Source: Prochlorococcus sp. scB241_528O2 (GTDB lineage Bacteria; Cyanobacteriota; Cyanobacteriia; PCC-6307; Cyanobiaceae). Taken from it: 64,000 nucleotides of DNA. This document shows positions 9,360-19,746 of this stretch, piece after piece. A program made the translations under genes and the position numbers. Where the stretch lies: contig JFLJ01000156.1 in the NCBI GenBank assembly GCA_000634115.1, forward strand, positions 62,001-126,000, in the 5' to 3' direction. The notes beneath the pieces were generated by a model, which had not been told where the DNA came from, ran no database searches, and was given only the letters and a program-made list of their open reading frames with translations. How positions within the stretch are numbered: the stretch's first letter is position 1; every line of letters begins with the position of its first letter.

Positions 9360-11207
9360 ATGTCTCAGCAAATTATCATCGCTGAGCAGGCTCGAATTGC
9401 AGCACTTCTCACAGATGATCGAGTTGATGAATTAATCGTCGCACAAGGTCAATATCAAATTGGGGATATTTTTTTAGGGACAGTTGAAAATGTTCTTCCA
9501 GGTATTGATGCTGCTTTCATAAATATTGGTGAAAGTGATAAAAATGGATTCATCCATGTATCAGATCTAGGTCCACTAAGACTCAAAAAAGGAATATTAG
9601 GAATAACTGAATTACTAGAACCAAAACAAAAAGTTCTAGTACAGGTAATAAAAGAACCTACAGGATCTAAAGGCCCTAGACTTACCGGGAGTATTTCCAT
9701 AACTGGAAAGTACTCGATATTACAGCCATATGGTCAAGGAGTAAATATTTCCAGAAAAATAAATACAGAAACAGAAAGAAATCGATTAAAAGCTCTTGGA
9801 GTTTTAATAAAACCACCTAGCACAGGTTTACTATTTAGAACAGAGGCCGAGAAGATAAAAGAAGAACTACTGATTGAAGACTTGGAAAATTTAATTCAAC
9901 AATGGGAAGAGATTTTAAAAGTTTCTGACACTTCTAATCCACCAAATTTAATAAAAAGAGATGATGATTTCTCTCTTAAGATTTTGCGAGATCATGTTAA
10001 ATCATCAACTAAAAGCATAATTATCGATAGTCAATTTTCAGTTGAAAGAGCAAAAGATTTTTTAATTAATTGTGAATCTAATTTAGATATTGAATTTCAC
10101 GATAACGATATAAACCAACATATTTTAGAAAAGTACGAAATTAAAAAAACCATTCAAAAAGCTCTTGAAACGAGAGTAGATCTTCCTTCAGGAGGTTACA
10201 TAATTATTGAACCAACTGAGGCTCTTACAGTAATTGATGTAAACTCTGGATCATTTACAAGATCTGCCAACTCACGACAAACAGTTTTGTGGACCAATTG
10301 CGAAGCAGCAGTTGAAATCTCAAGACAAATGAAATTAAGAAATATTGGTGGAGTTATAGTAATAGATTTTATTGATATGGAATCTAGAAGAGATCAATTC
10401 CAGTTACTTGAGCATTTTACTGCAGCAATAAAAGATGATTCTGCTAGGCCACAGATAGCTCAGCTTACTGAATTAGGTTTAGTTGAGTTAACGAGAAAAA
10501 GACAAGGCCAAAATATATATGAATTATTCGGTAAAAAATGTCTAGCTTGCAACGGAACAGGCCATGTAGAGAATCAATTAAATTATGAAATTTCTAATCT
10601 ACAAATTAAAAACATTGGAGAAAAATCTAAACAATCAAACAATATAAAATCTATAGATATTGATATAGATACAGATTTAGATATAGATACTTCTCAATCA
10701 ACTGATAAGCAGGGAAAAATTAATGAAAAGGGATTACTTAACCCCAAGAACTTAAATAAGGATGATTCTTCTAATAAAAAAGAAAATGATAACGATGATT
10801 TAAACAAATTAAATTCAAAGGAAAAAAATATAATAACTGTTGATCTTACTGATAATGAAAAAATTGTTTTCAGTCAATTAGGTATTAATCCGCTAATAAA
10901 GTTGGGTAAAGAATATCTCACTAGCAATAATTTTATACGTTTAAAGGAAAAAAGTAATGAAAACGAAAAAACTTTAGACAATAAAAAAACAAAAGCAAAA
11001 AAAGAAAAAAAAATCTCAAAATCTAAAGAAGCAGTAGAGATCGAAGTTGATTTTGAAGCAAATACTAATTCAAAACATCAATCAACAAAAAAAGCTAATG
11101 AGAATGAAGAAGTTGTATTTTCAGAGAAGATTGATGAAATTGAACTTACAGATGAAATAAACAATGCAAGAAAAAAAAGAAGAAGATCATCTGCAATTAT
11201 TGAATAA
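9360..11207 (+). CDS. rne: Ribonuclease E/G
   Basis: A 615-aa endoribonuclease of the cyanobacterial RNase E/G type. The S1 RNA-binding region spans about 35-125 ([20 protein letters not shown]), the DNase I-like catalytic part carries [10 protein letters not shown] and VIDFIDME, and the zinc-link cysteines are C394 and C397 in CLACNGTGH. The tail after residue 405 is low-complexity and rich in D, K and N, ending in RKKRRRSSA (604-612). That matches the Arg-rich nonapeptide at the C-terminus of cyanobacterial RNase E known to bind PNPase. The final 44 bases overlap rnhB in another frame. Confidence 0.95.
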   Translation: MSQQIIIAEQARIAALLTDDRVDELIVAQGQYQIGDIFLGTVENVLPGIDAAFINIGESDKNGFIHVSDLGPLRLKKGILGITELLEPKQKVLVQVIKEPTGSKGPRLTGSISITGKYSILQPYGQGVNISRKINTETERNRLKALGVLIKPPSTGLLFRTEAEKIKEELLIEDLENLIQQWEEILKVSDTSNPPNLIKRDDDFSLKILRDHVKSSTKSIIIDSQFSVERAKDFLINCESNLDIEFHDNDINQHILEKYEIKKTIQKALETRVDLPSGGYIIIEPTEALTVIDVNSGSFTRSANSRQTVLWTNCEAAVEISRQMKLRNIGGVIVIDFIDMESRRDQFQLLEHFTAAIKDDSARPQIAQLTELGLVELTRKRQGQNIYELFGKKCLACNGTGHVENQLNYEISNLQIKNIGEKSKQSNNIKSIDIDIDTDLDIDTSQSTDKQGKINEKGLLNPKNLNKDDSSNKKENDNDDLNKLNSKEKNIITVDLTDNEKIVFSQLGINPLIKLGKEYLTSNNFIRLKEKSNENEKTLDNKKTKAKKEKKISKSKEAVEIEVDFEANTNSKHQSTKKANENEEVVFSEKIDEIELTDEINNARKKRRRSSAIIE

Positions 11208-11781
11208 AGTATCTGAAGTTGGAATAGATGAAGTTGGAAAAGGAGCAGTTTTTGGTCCAGTTTTTTCAGCAGTTGTAGTATTAACTGAAAAAAATAAATT
11301 TATCTTAAAACAATTGGGAGTAATGGATAGTAAAAAATTAACTCCCAAAAAAAGAAAATTACTTTTATCGAAAATTTTATTACTTTCTTCAGATTATGGA
11401 ATTGGACAATCTTCTGCCAGAGAAATAGATGAACTCGGCATTAGAGTTGCAACTGAACTTTCAATGATAAGAGCTTTAAAAAAATTAAAAGAGAAACCAT
11501 CTGAAATATTAATTGATGGCCCCTTATTATTAAGGCCATGGGATGGGTTTCAGAAAAATATAGTATCAGGAGACTCCAAATTTACATCAATCTCTGCAGC
11601 AAGCATAGTTGCAAAAGTATCTCGAGATAATCTAATGGAAAGGTTAGAAAAGAAATACGCAGGATACTTAATATTTAAAAATAAAGGTTATGGTACAAGG
11701 GAGCATCTCTCAAGTATCAAAGAAAATGGAATAACTAATCTTCATAGGAAAAGTTTTTTAAAAAAATCAAATCTTTTTTAA
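11164..11781 (+). CDS. rnhB: Ribonuclease HII
   Basis: A 205-aa enzyme that cuts RNA in RNA/DNA hybrids and at single ribonucleotides in DNA. Catalytic D22 and E23 lie in [14 protein letters not shown], with further acidic residues in ILIDGP and [16 protein letters not shown] is also conserved. The usual GRG motif reads GKG (K26), as in RNase HIII, but size and the remaining motifs fit HII. The ATG start overlaps rne by 44 bases; a TTG at 11200 is an alternative giving a tail of only a few residues before the catalytic motif. It converges with the DUF1997 gene, overlapping by 15 bases. Confidence 0.92.
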   Translation: MQEKKEEDHLQLLNKVSEVGIDEVGKGAVFGPVFSAVVVLTEKNKFILKQLGVMDSKKLTPKKRKLLLSKILLLSSDYGIGQSSAREIDELGIRVATELSMIRALKKLKEKPSEILIDGPLLLRPWDGFQKNIVSGDSKFTSISAASIVAKVSRDNLMERLEKKYAGYLIFKNKGYGTREHLSSIKENGITNLHRKSFLKKSNLF

Positions 11782-12285
11782 TTCACACCAATCTAAAAAA
11801 TCTTTAACTAATTGCTGTTGAACTCTTGACTTTATACCCAACAAAATTCCGTTTAAAACCGAATGACCCGTAGATTCTAAAATTTTCTTTGGTACAAATT
11901 TCAATAAAGGGGGTTGACTTACAGATACCCCTAAAAGCGCCTCTCCTTCTAATCCAAGATCAGTTGCTTCTAAATTCGCTTTTAAAATAAGATTGAAGTC
12001 ATCTATCATCCCTAAACCATCCAATTTACTCTCAAGGGCACTCATTCTTAAAATTCCATCTTCATTCTCTACCGCAATTGAAACAACAGGGTTAATATCT
12101 AATTGAAAAACCTTAAAACTTGTTACTGTATACTTATATCTACCTTCTCCTTCAGGAACTAATTTTTTGGAGTCCAGCATTGCTCCAACTACTCTTTCTT
12201 CTTCCAAAAGATATTTAGAAAGATATTCTTTATTTCGCATTACAGAAAGCTTTAATTTCTGTTTAGCATCAAAAGACAATAACAT
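11767..12285 (-). CDS. DUF1997 domain protein
   Basis: A 172-aa soluble protein with no signal peptide. The pattern ([19 protein letters not shown], then [31 protein letters not shown] and a C-terminal [14 protein letters not shown] helix) matches the DUF1997 family of cyanobacteria and plastids. Its function is unknown; the fold is thought to be SRPBCC/START-like in shape. It is divergent from pheA with 52 bases between starts and converges with rnhB, overlapping 15 bases. Confidence 0.75.
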   Translation of the reverse strand: MLLSFDAKQKLKLSVMRNKEYLSKYLLEEERVVGAMLDSKKLVPEGEGRYKYTVTSFKVFQLDINPVVSIAVENEDGILRMSALESKLDGLGMIDDFNLILKANLEATDLGLEGEALLGVSVSQPPLLKFVPKKILESTGHSVLNGILLGIKSRVQQQLVKDFLDWCELKKI

Positions 12286-12337
12286 TTTCTATATCCCTCC
12301 AATGCTTATTTGATCTCTTTTTTTCTTACGATTAATC

Positions 12338-13183
12338 ATGCGCAAACAAGTTGCATATTTAGGTCCTAAAGGGACATACGCAGAAAAAGCAGCTCATATA
12401 TTATCAAAGCTTGCCAATTTTCAGACTCCTATATTTGTACCATGTAATGGGTTGCATTCGGTAATTAAATCAATAGCCTACAACAATTGTGATGCTGCTG
12501 TAGTTCCTATTGAAAATTCTGTAGAAGGAGGAGTTACAGCTACTCTTGATGCCCTATGGAAATTTCCTGATATCTTTATCAATAAAGCAATTGTTTTACC
12601 CATCAAACATGCATTAATTAGTGATGGAGAACTTTCAATCATATCTGAAGTATTATCTCATCCTCAGGCATTAGCTCAATGTTCAGAATGGTTATCTAAC
12701 AATCTTCCAAATGCAATCCCTCTTCCCACAAATTCAACATCAGAAGCAGTCAATATGGTAAAAGGGAGTAAATTTAGAGCAGCTATTGGTTCAAAATCAT
12801 TAATTCAAATTGAAGGACTTAAAGAATTAGCCTTTCCTATTAATGATGTCCCAGGTAATTGCACTAGATTTGTCTTATTGAGCAAAGAAGCGAACTTTAA
12901 TTCAGCTAATATTGTCAGTTTTGCTTTCTCTTTAATCTCAAATAAACCTGGTTCTTTACTTAAATCTATAAAATATATTGCAGATTATGGATTTAATATG
13001 AGTAAGATTGAGTCTAGACCATCAAAAAGAGAGTTAGGAGAATATATCATTTATATTGACTTAGAAATAAATAATCAAAAAAATATTGAAAATTTTCTTG
13101 AATTAAAAAATGTTCTTAAGCCTCTATGCAAGAACTTTGTAGATTTTGGAAATTATTTTTCTGAAAATATTGAACTAGATTAA
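12338..13183 (+). CDS. pheA: Prephenate dehydratase
   Basis: A 281-aa monofunctional enzyme converting prephenate (or arogenate) to phenylpyruvate (or phenylalanine). The PDT domain begins AYLGPKGTYAEKAA, has PIENSVEGGV and the catalytic TRF motif in GNCTRFVLL, and is followed by an ACT domain (NKPGSLLKSI...ESRPSKRELGEYIIYID) for phenylalanine feedback. No chorismate mutase domain is fused. The neighbouring aromatic gene tyrA lies far away at 62 kb. Confidence 0.94.
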   Translation: MRKQVAYLGPKGTYAEKAAHILSKLANFQTPIFVPCNGLHSVIKSIAYNNCDAAVVPIENSVEGGVTATLDALWKFPDIFINKAIVLPIKHALISDGELSIISEVLSHPQALAQCSEWLSNNLPNAIPLPTNSTSEAVNMVKGSKFRAAIGSKSLIQIEGLKELAFPINDVPGNCTRFVLLSKEANFNSANIVSFAFSLISNKPGSLLKSIKYIADYGFNMSKIESRPSKRELGEYIIYIDLEINNQKNIENFLELKNVLKPLCKNFVDFGNYFSENIELD

Positions 13184-13189
13184 TTTAAT

Positions 13190-14125
13190 TTATCCTCTGC
13201 ATTTATAAACTCCAAACTCCATTAAACCTTTTCTAAATGCCCAATTCATGAGAAGTATTGTTGGTATTTCTCTAATGGACTTTAGTATCGCTAATGGACC
13301 AAGAGACAAAATCACAAAAGGTCTTCGAATACCTTCAATAATAGAATCGTACCATGAAGGATTTGTGTAAGAATTCCAATTTCCAGAAATAACCTTTCCT
13401 GAACTATTTTTATTAGTTCGAAGAATATTACTGAATTCGTTAATGCTAATAAAATTAGGATGTACCCACTGTTCAAGTAATTGTTTAAGAACCATCTTTT
13501 CAATAAAAGATGGGGGGGATGTCTTTAGATCTCTTGAGTTCCAATCAGCCAATGCCAAATAACCCCCTGGCCTCAAAGTTCTCAACATTTCGTCTGCAAA
13601 CTTAGTTTTATTATTCATATGGGCACCAGCTTCAACACTCCAAACCGCATCAAATGACCCATCTTCAAATTTTAAATCGAGTGCATCCATAACTTGAAAA
13701 TTGCAATTGAGCCCAGAAGGAGTAAGTTCCCTTGCTCTTTTTACTTGAACAGGACTAATTGTAATTCCAGTAACATTAAATCCATAATATTTCGCGAGAA
13801 TTCTAGAACTTCCTCCTATTCCGCAACCAACATCTAATATTCTGGATCCTTTTGGCAATTTATCTAAACCACTCCACTTGACTAATTTATGAACAAATTG
13901 AACTTTAGCCTCTCTAAAATCAATATTTTTTTCCCCTGAGGCATAAAAGCCTAAATGTATATGTTCTCCCCACAATCTCTCTAGTAATTTATCCTGTGTC
14001 CAAGAATCATATGCAGATGCTACGCTACCAGAAGAAATATATTTTCTAGCATTAATTCTCCAAATAATAAATAAAACTAATAAGCAAAAAAATAATAATA
14101 AAAGAGGTAATAGTAATTCAATCAT
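13190..14125 (-). CDS. MPBQ/MSBQ methyltransferase (tocopherol and plastoquinone pathway)
   Basis: A 311-aa SAM-dependent methyltransferase with one N-terminal membrane helix (about 3-22). Motif I is LDVGCGIGGSSR, followed by GFNVTGITISPVQVKRA and WSVEAGAHM. The N-terminal anchor, the AYDSWTQDKLLERLWGEHIH segment and the C-terminal REIPTILLMNWAF stretch match the Synechocystis Sll0418 type, which methylates 2-methyl-6-phytyl- and solanesyl-benzoquinol. A gamma-tocopherol methyltransferase is the main alternative. It starts directly after the stop of the upstream LON-domain gene. Confidence 0.85.
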   Translation of the reverse strand: MIELLLPLLLLFFCLLVLFIIWRINARKYISSGSVASAYDSWTQDKLLERLWGEHIHLGFYASGEKNIDFREAKVQFVHKLVKWSGLDKLPKGSRILDVGCGIGGSSRILAKYYGFNVTGITISPVQVKRARELTPSGLNCNFQVMDALDLKFEDGSFDAVWSVEAGAHMNNKTKFADEMLRTLRPGGYLALADWNSRDLKTSPPSFIEKMVLKQLLEQWVHPNFISINEFSNILRTNKNSSGKVISGNWNSYTNPSWYDSIIEGIRRPFVILSLGPLAILKSIREIPTILLMNWAFRKGLMEFGVYKCRG

Positions 14126-14782
14126 TTAATTTTCTTTTATATCAGGAAAACTTTCTTTCAAGACTGTTCTTGCAGCAAGTTGTTTTCTTGTGTGATCAAG
14201 CATTTCATATTCTCTTTTCAAACGAGTATAAGTATTTCTTTCCTCCAAAAGTCTTTGCTGCTCATCTGCAACTGGACCTCCTAGATGAGCTCCAATCCAA
14301 AATGATAATTCCATAGGATTATTTGGTAATTTTTCGGGCAGATTTTTCTTGGTATTTGTCAATTTACTCGTTAGATTAATTACATCACTAAGTGCTTGTC
14401 TAACCAAATCGTTTAGAGAATCTAATTTTTGAAGATTATCAAAACTATCATCACTAATCCAACTTACCATAGCTGAACAAAATGGGGTTGAACGAATGAT
14501 TTCTAAAACTTGAAATCTTTGTTGTCCAAGAGTGATAATATTACTTCTCCCATCATCTGCAGTTTGATGTTTTATTATTTGAGCACAGCATCCTACATTA
14601 GCCATAGTTTTAGAAGCTGTATCCCATTTTATAACCCCAAACATTGAATCCGTCTCTAGGACAGACTGAAGCATGATTCTATATCTCGATTCAAAAATAT
14701 GCAAAGGCAATACTTCTTGAGGGAAAAGGACAACCTCTGGCAAAGGAAACAAAGGTAATTCCCTTACTGAGAGCTCTCCCAT
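14126..14782 (-). CDS. LON peptidase substrate-binding domain protein
   Basis: A 218-aa protein built on the Lon N-terminal (LAN/PUA-like) domain alone: ELPLFPLPEVVLFPQEVLPLHIFESRYR at the start, then GVIKWD and a helical C-terminal part ending in REYEMLDHTRKQLAAR. There is no AAA or protease domain. The family is common in cyanobacteria and its exact role is unknown; substrate recognition or scaffolding is the usual guess. It lies between rpsJ and the MPBQ methyltransferase on the same strand, so it may be read from the end of the str operon. Confidence 0.88.
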   Translation of the reverse strand: MGELSVRELPLFPLPEVVLFPQEVLPLHIFESRYRIMLQSVLETDSMFGVIKWDTASKTMANVGCCAQIIKHQTADDGRSNIITLGQQRFQVLEIIRSTPFCSAMVSWISDDSFDNLQKLDSLNDLVRQALSDVINLTSKLTNTKKNLPEKLPNNPMELSFWIGAHLGGPVADEQQRLLEERNTYTRLKREYEMLDHTRKQLAARTVLKESFPDIKEN

Positions 14783-14837
14783 TTAAACCTCATTTATATC
14801 TTTTATACTAATCAATTTAAGTCGTTTTCGGGATTTC

Positions 14838-15158
14838 TTAAAGTTTAACTTCTATATCTACACCACTAGGAAGATCTAACTTCATTAAAGCATCAATAGT
14901 CTTTGCAGAAGGACTATAAATATCTATTATTCTTCTATGAGTTCTTGTTTCAAAATGCTCTCTAGAATCTTTATCAACATGTGGTGACCTTAAGACGCAA
15001 TAAATTTTTCTTTTTGTAGGTAAAGGTATTGGACCTATTGCAGAGGCAGAGGTATTATCAGCAGTTTGGATTATTTTATCGCAAGACAAGTCAAGCATTC
15101 TTCTATCGAATGCTTTTAGCCTTATTCTTATTTTTTGTTGTGCAATTGATGCAGTCAT
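14838..15158 (-). CDS. rpsJ: 30S ribosomal protein S10
   Basis: A 106-aa protein of the 30S head, also the antitermination factor NusE. Typical motifs are [44 protein letters not shown] and THRRIIDIY. It is the last gene of the str operon (after tuf), as usual in cyanobacteria, and not the first gene of the rplC cluster at 56 kb. A stem-loop lies in the 102-base gap upstream. Confidence 0.97.
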   Translation of the reverse strand: MTASIAQQKIRIRLKAFDRRMLDLSCDKIIQTADNTSASAIGPIPLPTKRKIYCVLRSPHVDKDSREHFETRTHRRIIDIYSPSAKTIDALMKLDLPSGVDIEVKL

Positions 15159-15181
15159 AATTTCAAATTAGCTTCTGATGG

Positions 15182-15206
15182 AGGGCCATTGTGTAACAAT
15201 GACCCT
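15182..15206 (-). promoter_or_regulatory. Stem-loop between tuf and rpsJ
   Basis: Complementary arms AGGG-C-CATTGT and ACAATG-A-CCCT form about 10 pairs with one mismatch around a 3-base loop. There is no T-run after it on the transcribed strand, so it is not a plain Rho-independent terminator. Position suggests an mRNA processing or stability element that sets rpsJ expression apart from tuf. Confidence 0.55.
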
Positions 15207-15260
15207 AATCAATTTAACTATATTAAGTGATGGAGGTTAAATTCTTAAAATTCAAAAATA

Positions 15261-16460
15261 TTATTTGAGAATTTTAGAAACAACTCCAGCACCAATAGTA
15301 CGTCCACCTTCACGTATAGCGAATCGCATACCTTGTTCAATAGCTACCGGACAAATTAATTCTCCAGTCATCTTGATTCTGTCACCAGGCATAACCATTT
15401 CAACATTAGAGCCATCATCTGAGGTGAATGCTGTAATTTGACCTGTCACATCAGTTGTTCTGATATAAAATTGCGGTCTGTATCCTGCGAAGAAAGGAGT
15501 ATGTCTGCCACCCTCTTCTTTTTTAAGGACATAAACTTCTCCTTCAAATTGAGTATGAGGAGTAATAGATCCTTTTTTTACAAGTACCATTCCTCTCTCA
15601 ATATCTTCTTTCTGAACACCACGTAAAAGTAAACCAACGTTATCGCCAGCCATACCTTCATCAAGAAGTTTACGGAACATTTCAACTCCAGTAACAGTTG
15701 TTAATCTTGTATCTCTTATTCCAACAATTTCGACTTCTTCTCCAACCTTAACTTTACCTCTCTCAATTCTTCCAGTAGCTACTGTTCCTCTACCAGTAAT
15801 TGAGAAAACATCTTCAACTGCCATTAAGAATGGTTTATCAACTTCTCTCTCTGGTTCAGGAATGCTAGCATCAACTGCTTTCATTAATTCTTCAATTTTT
15901 GATTCCCAAGTTGAATCACCTTCAAGAGCTTTTAATCCAGAAACTTGAACGATAGGAATATCATCTCCAGGGAAGTCATAACTATCTAATAATTCTCTGA
16001 TTTCCATTTCAACAAGTTCAATGATTTCTTCGTCATCGACCATATCGCACTTGTTAAGAGCCACTACAAGAGCAGGAACTCCAACCTGTTTAGCTAGAAG
16101 GATATGCTCTTTTGTCTGAGCCATAGGACCATCTGTAGCTGCGCAAACTAGGATAGCTCCATCCATTTGAGCGGCTCCTGTAATCATGTTTTTTACATAA
16201 TCAGCATGTCCTGGGCAATCGACATGAGCATAATGTCTGTCTGCAGTTTCATATTCGACATGAGCCGTATTAATAGTAATACCACGCTCTCTTTCTTCTG
16301 GAGCGCCGTCAATGTCTCCATAGTCTTGAGCTTGAGCTTGACCTTTTTTTGCTAATACGTTTGTAATAGCAGCAGTAAGTGTTGTTTTTCCATGATCAAC
16401 ATGGCCAATAGTACCTATGTTGACATGTGGTTTGTTCCTTTCGAACTTCTCGCGAGCCAT
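15261..16460 (-). CDS. tuf: Elongation factor Tu
   Basis: A 399-aa GTPase that brings aminoacyl-tRNA to the ribosome. G motifs are GHVDHGKTT near residue 19, DCPGH near 81 and NKCD near 136; the C-terminal two beta-barrel domains ([34 protein letters not shown]) are complete. It sits between fusA and rpsJ in the str operon, 45 bases after fusA. Only one copy is seen in this window. Confidence 0.98.
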   Translation of the reverse strand: MAREKFERNKPHVNIGTIGHVDHGKTTLTAAITNVLAKKGQAQAQDYGDIDGAPEERERGITINTAHVEYETADRHYAHVDCPGHADYVKNMITGAAQMDGAILVCAATDGPMAQTKEHILLAKQVGVPALVVALNKCDMVDDEEIIELVEMEIRELLDSYDFPGDDIPIVQVSGLKALEGDSTWESKIEELMKAVDASIPEPEREVDKPFLMAVEDVFSITGRGTVATGRIERGKVKVGEEVEIVGIRDTRLTTVTGVEMFRKLLDEGMAGDNVGLLLRGVQKEDIERGMVLVKKGSITPHTQFEGEVYVLKKEEGGRHTPFFAGYRPQFYIRTTDVTGQITAFTSDDGSNVEMVMPGDRIKMTGELICPVAIEQGMRFAIREGGRTIGAGVVSKILK

Positions 16461-16505
16461 TTTGAATTAAAGAATCGAGGGTTTAAGAGTGTTTTAGTTT
16501 AGAGA

Positions 16506-18581
16506 TCAGGAGTTGCCCTGATTCTTGGAAATGATAGCTTCAGCAACATTACGAGGAACTTCCTCATAATTTGCGAACTCCATTGAAAAAATACCCCGAC
16601 CTTGAGTCATAGATCGGAGTTGTGTGGCATAACCGAACATTTCGGCTAAGGGCACTTTGGCCTGTACCTTAGACAATCCATCATCAACAGATTGTCCTTC
16701 TACTTGACCTCTTCTAGAAGAGAGATCACCAATTACAGATCCAAGAAAGTCGTCAGGACTTTCGACCTCAACTTTCATCATAGGCTCTAATAGGACGGGA
16801 TTGCATTTTTTAACCCCATCTTTAAATGCCATGGAACCTGCAATTTTAAAGGCCATTTCAGATGAGTCTACATCGTGGAATGAACCATCGACTAGTGTTA
16901 CTTTTACATCAATGAGTGGATAACCGGCAAGAACACCAGATTCACAGGTTTCTTTCATGCCATTAGATGCAGGTCCAATGTACTCTTTAGGTACAGCTCC
17001 ACCAACAATTTTATTGACAAATTCAAAACCTTTACCAACTTCAGCAGGTTCCATCTCAATTATTACATGACCATATTGACCTTTTCCTCCAGTTTGCCTT
17101 GCATATTTGCCTTCACCAGTAGAACTAGACCTAATAGTCTCTCTATAAGAGACCTGAGGAGCTCCAATATTAGCTTCAACTTTAAATTCCCTTAACATTC
17201 TGTCAACAAGAATCTCTAGATGCAACTCGCCCATACCAGCAATCACAGTTTGATTTGTCTCTGGATCAGTACTTACTCTGAAGGTTGGATCCTCTTCAGA
17301 CAAAGCGGTTAATGCTTTTGATAATTTTTCCATGTCACCTTTAGTTTTTGGCTCAACGGCAACTGAGATAACTGGTTCTGGGATAAATAAAGTCTCCAAA
17401 ACTATAGGATCTTCTGTATTACATAAAGTATCACCAGTTGTTGTGTTCTTTAGACCTAATACAGCACCTAAATCTCCTGCTCTCAGTTCATCAACCTCCT
17501 CTCTTTCATCAGCTTTTAGAATTACTAATCTAGAAATCCTCTCTTTAGCATCTTTAGTAGAATTCATAACATAACTACCCTTTGAAAGAACACCTGAATA
17601 CATTCTTACAAAAGTTAGTTTTCCATAGGGATCAGACATCACTTTGAAAGCTAATGCGCTGAAAGGAGCATTATCATCCGAAGGTCTAACATCTTCTTTG
17701 CCACTTGGTAAAACACCTTGTATTGGTTTCACATCAACTGGAGCTGGCAAGTAATCAACTACTGCGTCCAAAACTAGTTGAACACCTTTATTCTTGAAAG
17801 CTGACCCACACAACACTGGGACCAATCCATGTTTTAATACCCCTTCCCTTATTCCTTTCTTTAGTTGTTCCTCAGATAATTCTCCTGTTTCAAGAAATAT
17901 TTCTATTAACTCTTCATCATTTTCTGCGACGCTCTCCATCAACTTATTTCTCCACTCAGCTGCTTCCTCCTCCATTTCAGATGGTATCGGTGCTTCTTCA
18001 ATATCAGTACCTAAATCATTTTTATAAAGATAAGCTTTGTTAGCAACTAAATCAATAATGCCTGTTAGATCTCCTTCAGCTCCAATAGGCAGCTGAATAG
18101 GAAGTGCATTCGCCTTTAGTCGATCTTTAATTTGATTATTAACTTTCAAGAAATCTGCCCCTGTTCTATCCATTTTGTTTACAAAAACCATTCTTGGAAC
18201 AGAGTATCTATCTGCTTGACGCCAAACTGTTTCGGATTGAGGCTGAACTCCCCCAACTGCACAAAATACAGCAATTACTCCATCCAAGACTCGCATTGAT
18301 CTTTCTACTTCAATAGTAAAATCAACGTGTCCTGGTGTATCTATAATATTAATTCTGTGATCTTGCCAACTTGTAGATATTGCAGCAGCAGTAATAGTTA
18401 TTCCTCTTTCTCTTTCTTGATCCATCCAATCAGTTACAGCAGCGCCATCATGAACCTCACCTATCTTGTGAACTACACCTGAATAAAACAAAATTCTTTC
18501 TGTAGTTGTTGTCTTCCCTGCGTCAATATGAGCGGCTATACCTATATTCCTTACTCGTTCTAGGGGAAAGTCGCGTGCCAA
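16506..18581 (-). CDS. fusA: Elongation factor G
   Basis: A 691-aa translocase GTPase. The N-terminal G domain has [18 protein letters not shown] and [10 protein letters not shown]; domain IV and V segments follow ([30 protein letters not shown]). Length is normal and no insertion is seen. Second GTPase of the str operon, 97 bases downstream of rpsG and ahead of tuf. Confidence 0.98.
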   Translation of the reverse strand: MARDFPLERVRNIGIAAHIDAGKTTTTERILFYSGVVHKIGEVHDGAAVTDWMDQERERGITITAAAISTSWQDHRINIIDTPGHVDFTIEVERSMRVLDGVIAVFCAVGGVQPQSETVWRQADRYSVPRMVFVNKMDRTGADFLKVNNQIKDRLKANALPIQLPIGAEGDLTGIIDLVANKAYLYKNDLGTDIEEAPIPSEMEEEAAEWRNKLMESVAENDEELIEIFLETGELSEEQLKKGIREGVLKHGLVPVLCGSAFKNKGVQLVLDAVVDYLPAPVDVKPIQGVLPSGKEDVRPSDDNAPFSALAFKVMSDPYGKLTFVRMYSGVLSKGSYVMNSTKDAKERISRLVILKADEREEVDELRAGDLGAVLGLKNTTTGDTLCNTEDPIVLETLFIPEPVISVAVEPKTKGDMEKLSKALTALSEEDPTFRVSTDPETNQTVIAGMGELHLEILVDRMLREFKVEANIGAPQVSYRETIRSSSTGEGKYARQTGGKGQYGHVIIEMEPAEVGKGFEFVNKIVGGAVPKEYIGPASNGMKETCESGVLAGYPLIDVKVTLVDGSFHDVDSSEMAFKIAGSMAFKDGVKKCNPVLLEPMMKVEVESPDDFLGSVIGDLSSRRGQVEGQSVDDGLSKVQAKVPLAEMFGYATQLRSMTQGRGIFSMEFANYEEVPRNVAEAIISKNQGNS

Positions 18582-18678
18582 TTTTAAAACTCCAAATAAA
18601 ATAATTTTTGATAATTATAGTTCACTCTAAAAGCAAACTTTAATAATAATAAACTACGTAAGTACCTTTTTGACGAAA

Positions 18679-19149
18679 TTAATATCTGTAATGTGCAAAA
18701 GCTTTATTTGCTTCAGCCATTTTATGAGTGTCTTCTCTTTTTTTCACTGAACTACCAGTTTCATTTGCTGCATCCATCAACTCACCAGCAAGTTTTTGGG
18801 ACATACTTTTGCCATTTCTTGCACGAGAAAATGTAACAAGCCATCTTAATGCCATCGCTGTACCCCTCTCTTGGCGAACTTCCATAGGTACTTGATATGT
18901 TGCACCACCAACTCTTCTAGCTCTTACCTCAACAAGAGGAGTAGCATTTTTAACAGCGGTTTCAAATAATTCCACTGCATTACCTCCTGTTCTCTCACTT
19001 ATGAGTGAAAAAGCATCAGACAATATTCTTTGAGCTGTAGATTTTTTACCATGTTTCATCAATCTAGCAATCATCATTGAGGCGAGACGACTATTAAATT
19101 GAGGATCTGGAAGAACTGGTCTTTTTACTGCTGCATTACGACGTGACAT
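18679..19149 (-). CDS. rpsG: 30S ribosomal protein S7
   Basis: A 156-aa 30S head protein that nucleates head assembly on 16S rRNA. Conserved blocks are [44 protein letters not shown] and a C-terminal [20 protein letters not shown]. It lies 25 bases after rpsL. In E. coli S7 controls this operon by binding its mRNA; nothing here proves that for this organism. Confidence 0.98.
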   Translation of the reverse strand: MSRRNAAVKRPVLPDPQFNSRLASMMIARLMKHGKKSTAQRILSDAFSLISERTGGNAVELFETAVKNATPLVEVRARRVGGATYQVPMEVRQERGTAMALRWLVTFSRARNGKSMSQKLAGELMDAANETGSSVKKREDTHKMAEANKAFAHYRY

Positions 19150-19174
19150 GTTTTTAAAAAGTACTGTTTACAAA

Positions 19175-19549
19175 TTAATCTTTTGGAGCTTTTGCTCCAT
19201 ACTTAGATCTGGATTGACGTCTATCTTTGACTCCAGCCGTATCTAAAGTTCCTCTTATTATATGATATCTAACTCCTGGTAAATCCTTTACTCTTCCACC
19301 CCTAAGTAGAACTACAGAATGTTCTTGCAAATTATGGCCAATTCCCGGGATATAAGCAGTTACTTCGAAACCTGATGTTAATCTTACCCTTGCAACTTTT
19401 CTTAAAGCCGAATTAGGTTTTTTTGGAGTTGATGTATAAACCCTTGTACATACTCCTCTTCTCTCAGGGCAGGCTTTAAGCGCAGGAGATTTTGTTTTTC
19501 TCGTCAGACGTTTTCTTTCTGAACCTATTAATTGTGAAATAGTGGGCAT
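19175..19549 (-). CDS. rpsL: 30S ribosomal protein S12
   Basis: A 124-aa decoding-centre protein. [17 protein letters not shown] shows wild-type lysines at 43-44 (the streptomycin region), and [17 protein letters not shown] carries the Asp that is often beta-methylthiolated. It is the first gene of the str operon; a perfect dyad lies just upstream in its leader. Confidence 0.98.
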   Translation of the reverse strand: MPTISQLIGSERKRLTRKTKSPALKACPERRGVCTRVYTSTPKKPNSALRKVARVRLTSGFEVTAYIPGIGHNLQEHSVVLLRGGRVKDLPGVRYHIIRGTLDTAGVKDRRQSRSKYGAKAPKD

Positions 19550-19560
19550 CTATGTATATT

Positions 19561-19584
19561 TGGTTAAAAATAAATATTTAACCA
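19561..19584 (-). promoter_or_regulatory. Inverted repeat in the rpsL leader
   Basis: TGGTTAAA and TTTAACCA form a perfect 8-bp dyad with an 8-base loop, ending 12 bases before the rpsL start codon. It could be an operator or an mRNA hairpin limiting access to the start. AT-only inner pairs make the hairpin weak. The rest of the 197-base spacer to gltB is AT-rich with no further gene. Confidence 0.45.
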
Positions 19585-19746
19585 TCATAACCTTTTACGA
19601 GCACCAACTAAAAGTTTTTAATCATATTTTTTTAAAATATTTGTGAAATTAAAATTGTTTGGTAAATATTAATTATTTTTAGATTTATTTTGATATTTAT
19701 TTTTATAATGAAGATACATAAATATTTAAATAGAGTTAAATAATCT

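Noticed and set aside
19550..19746. An NtcA site upstream of gltB
   Set aside because: I found no convincing GTA-N8-TAC at a plausible distance from a -10 box.
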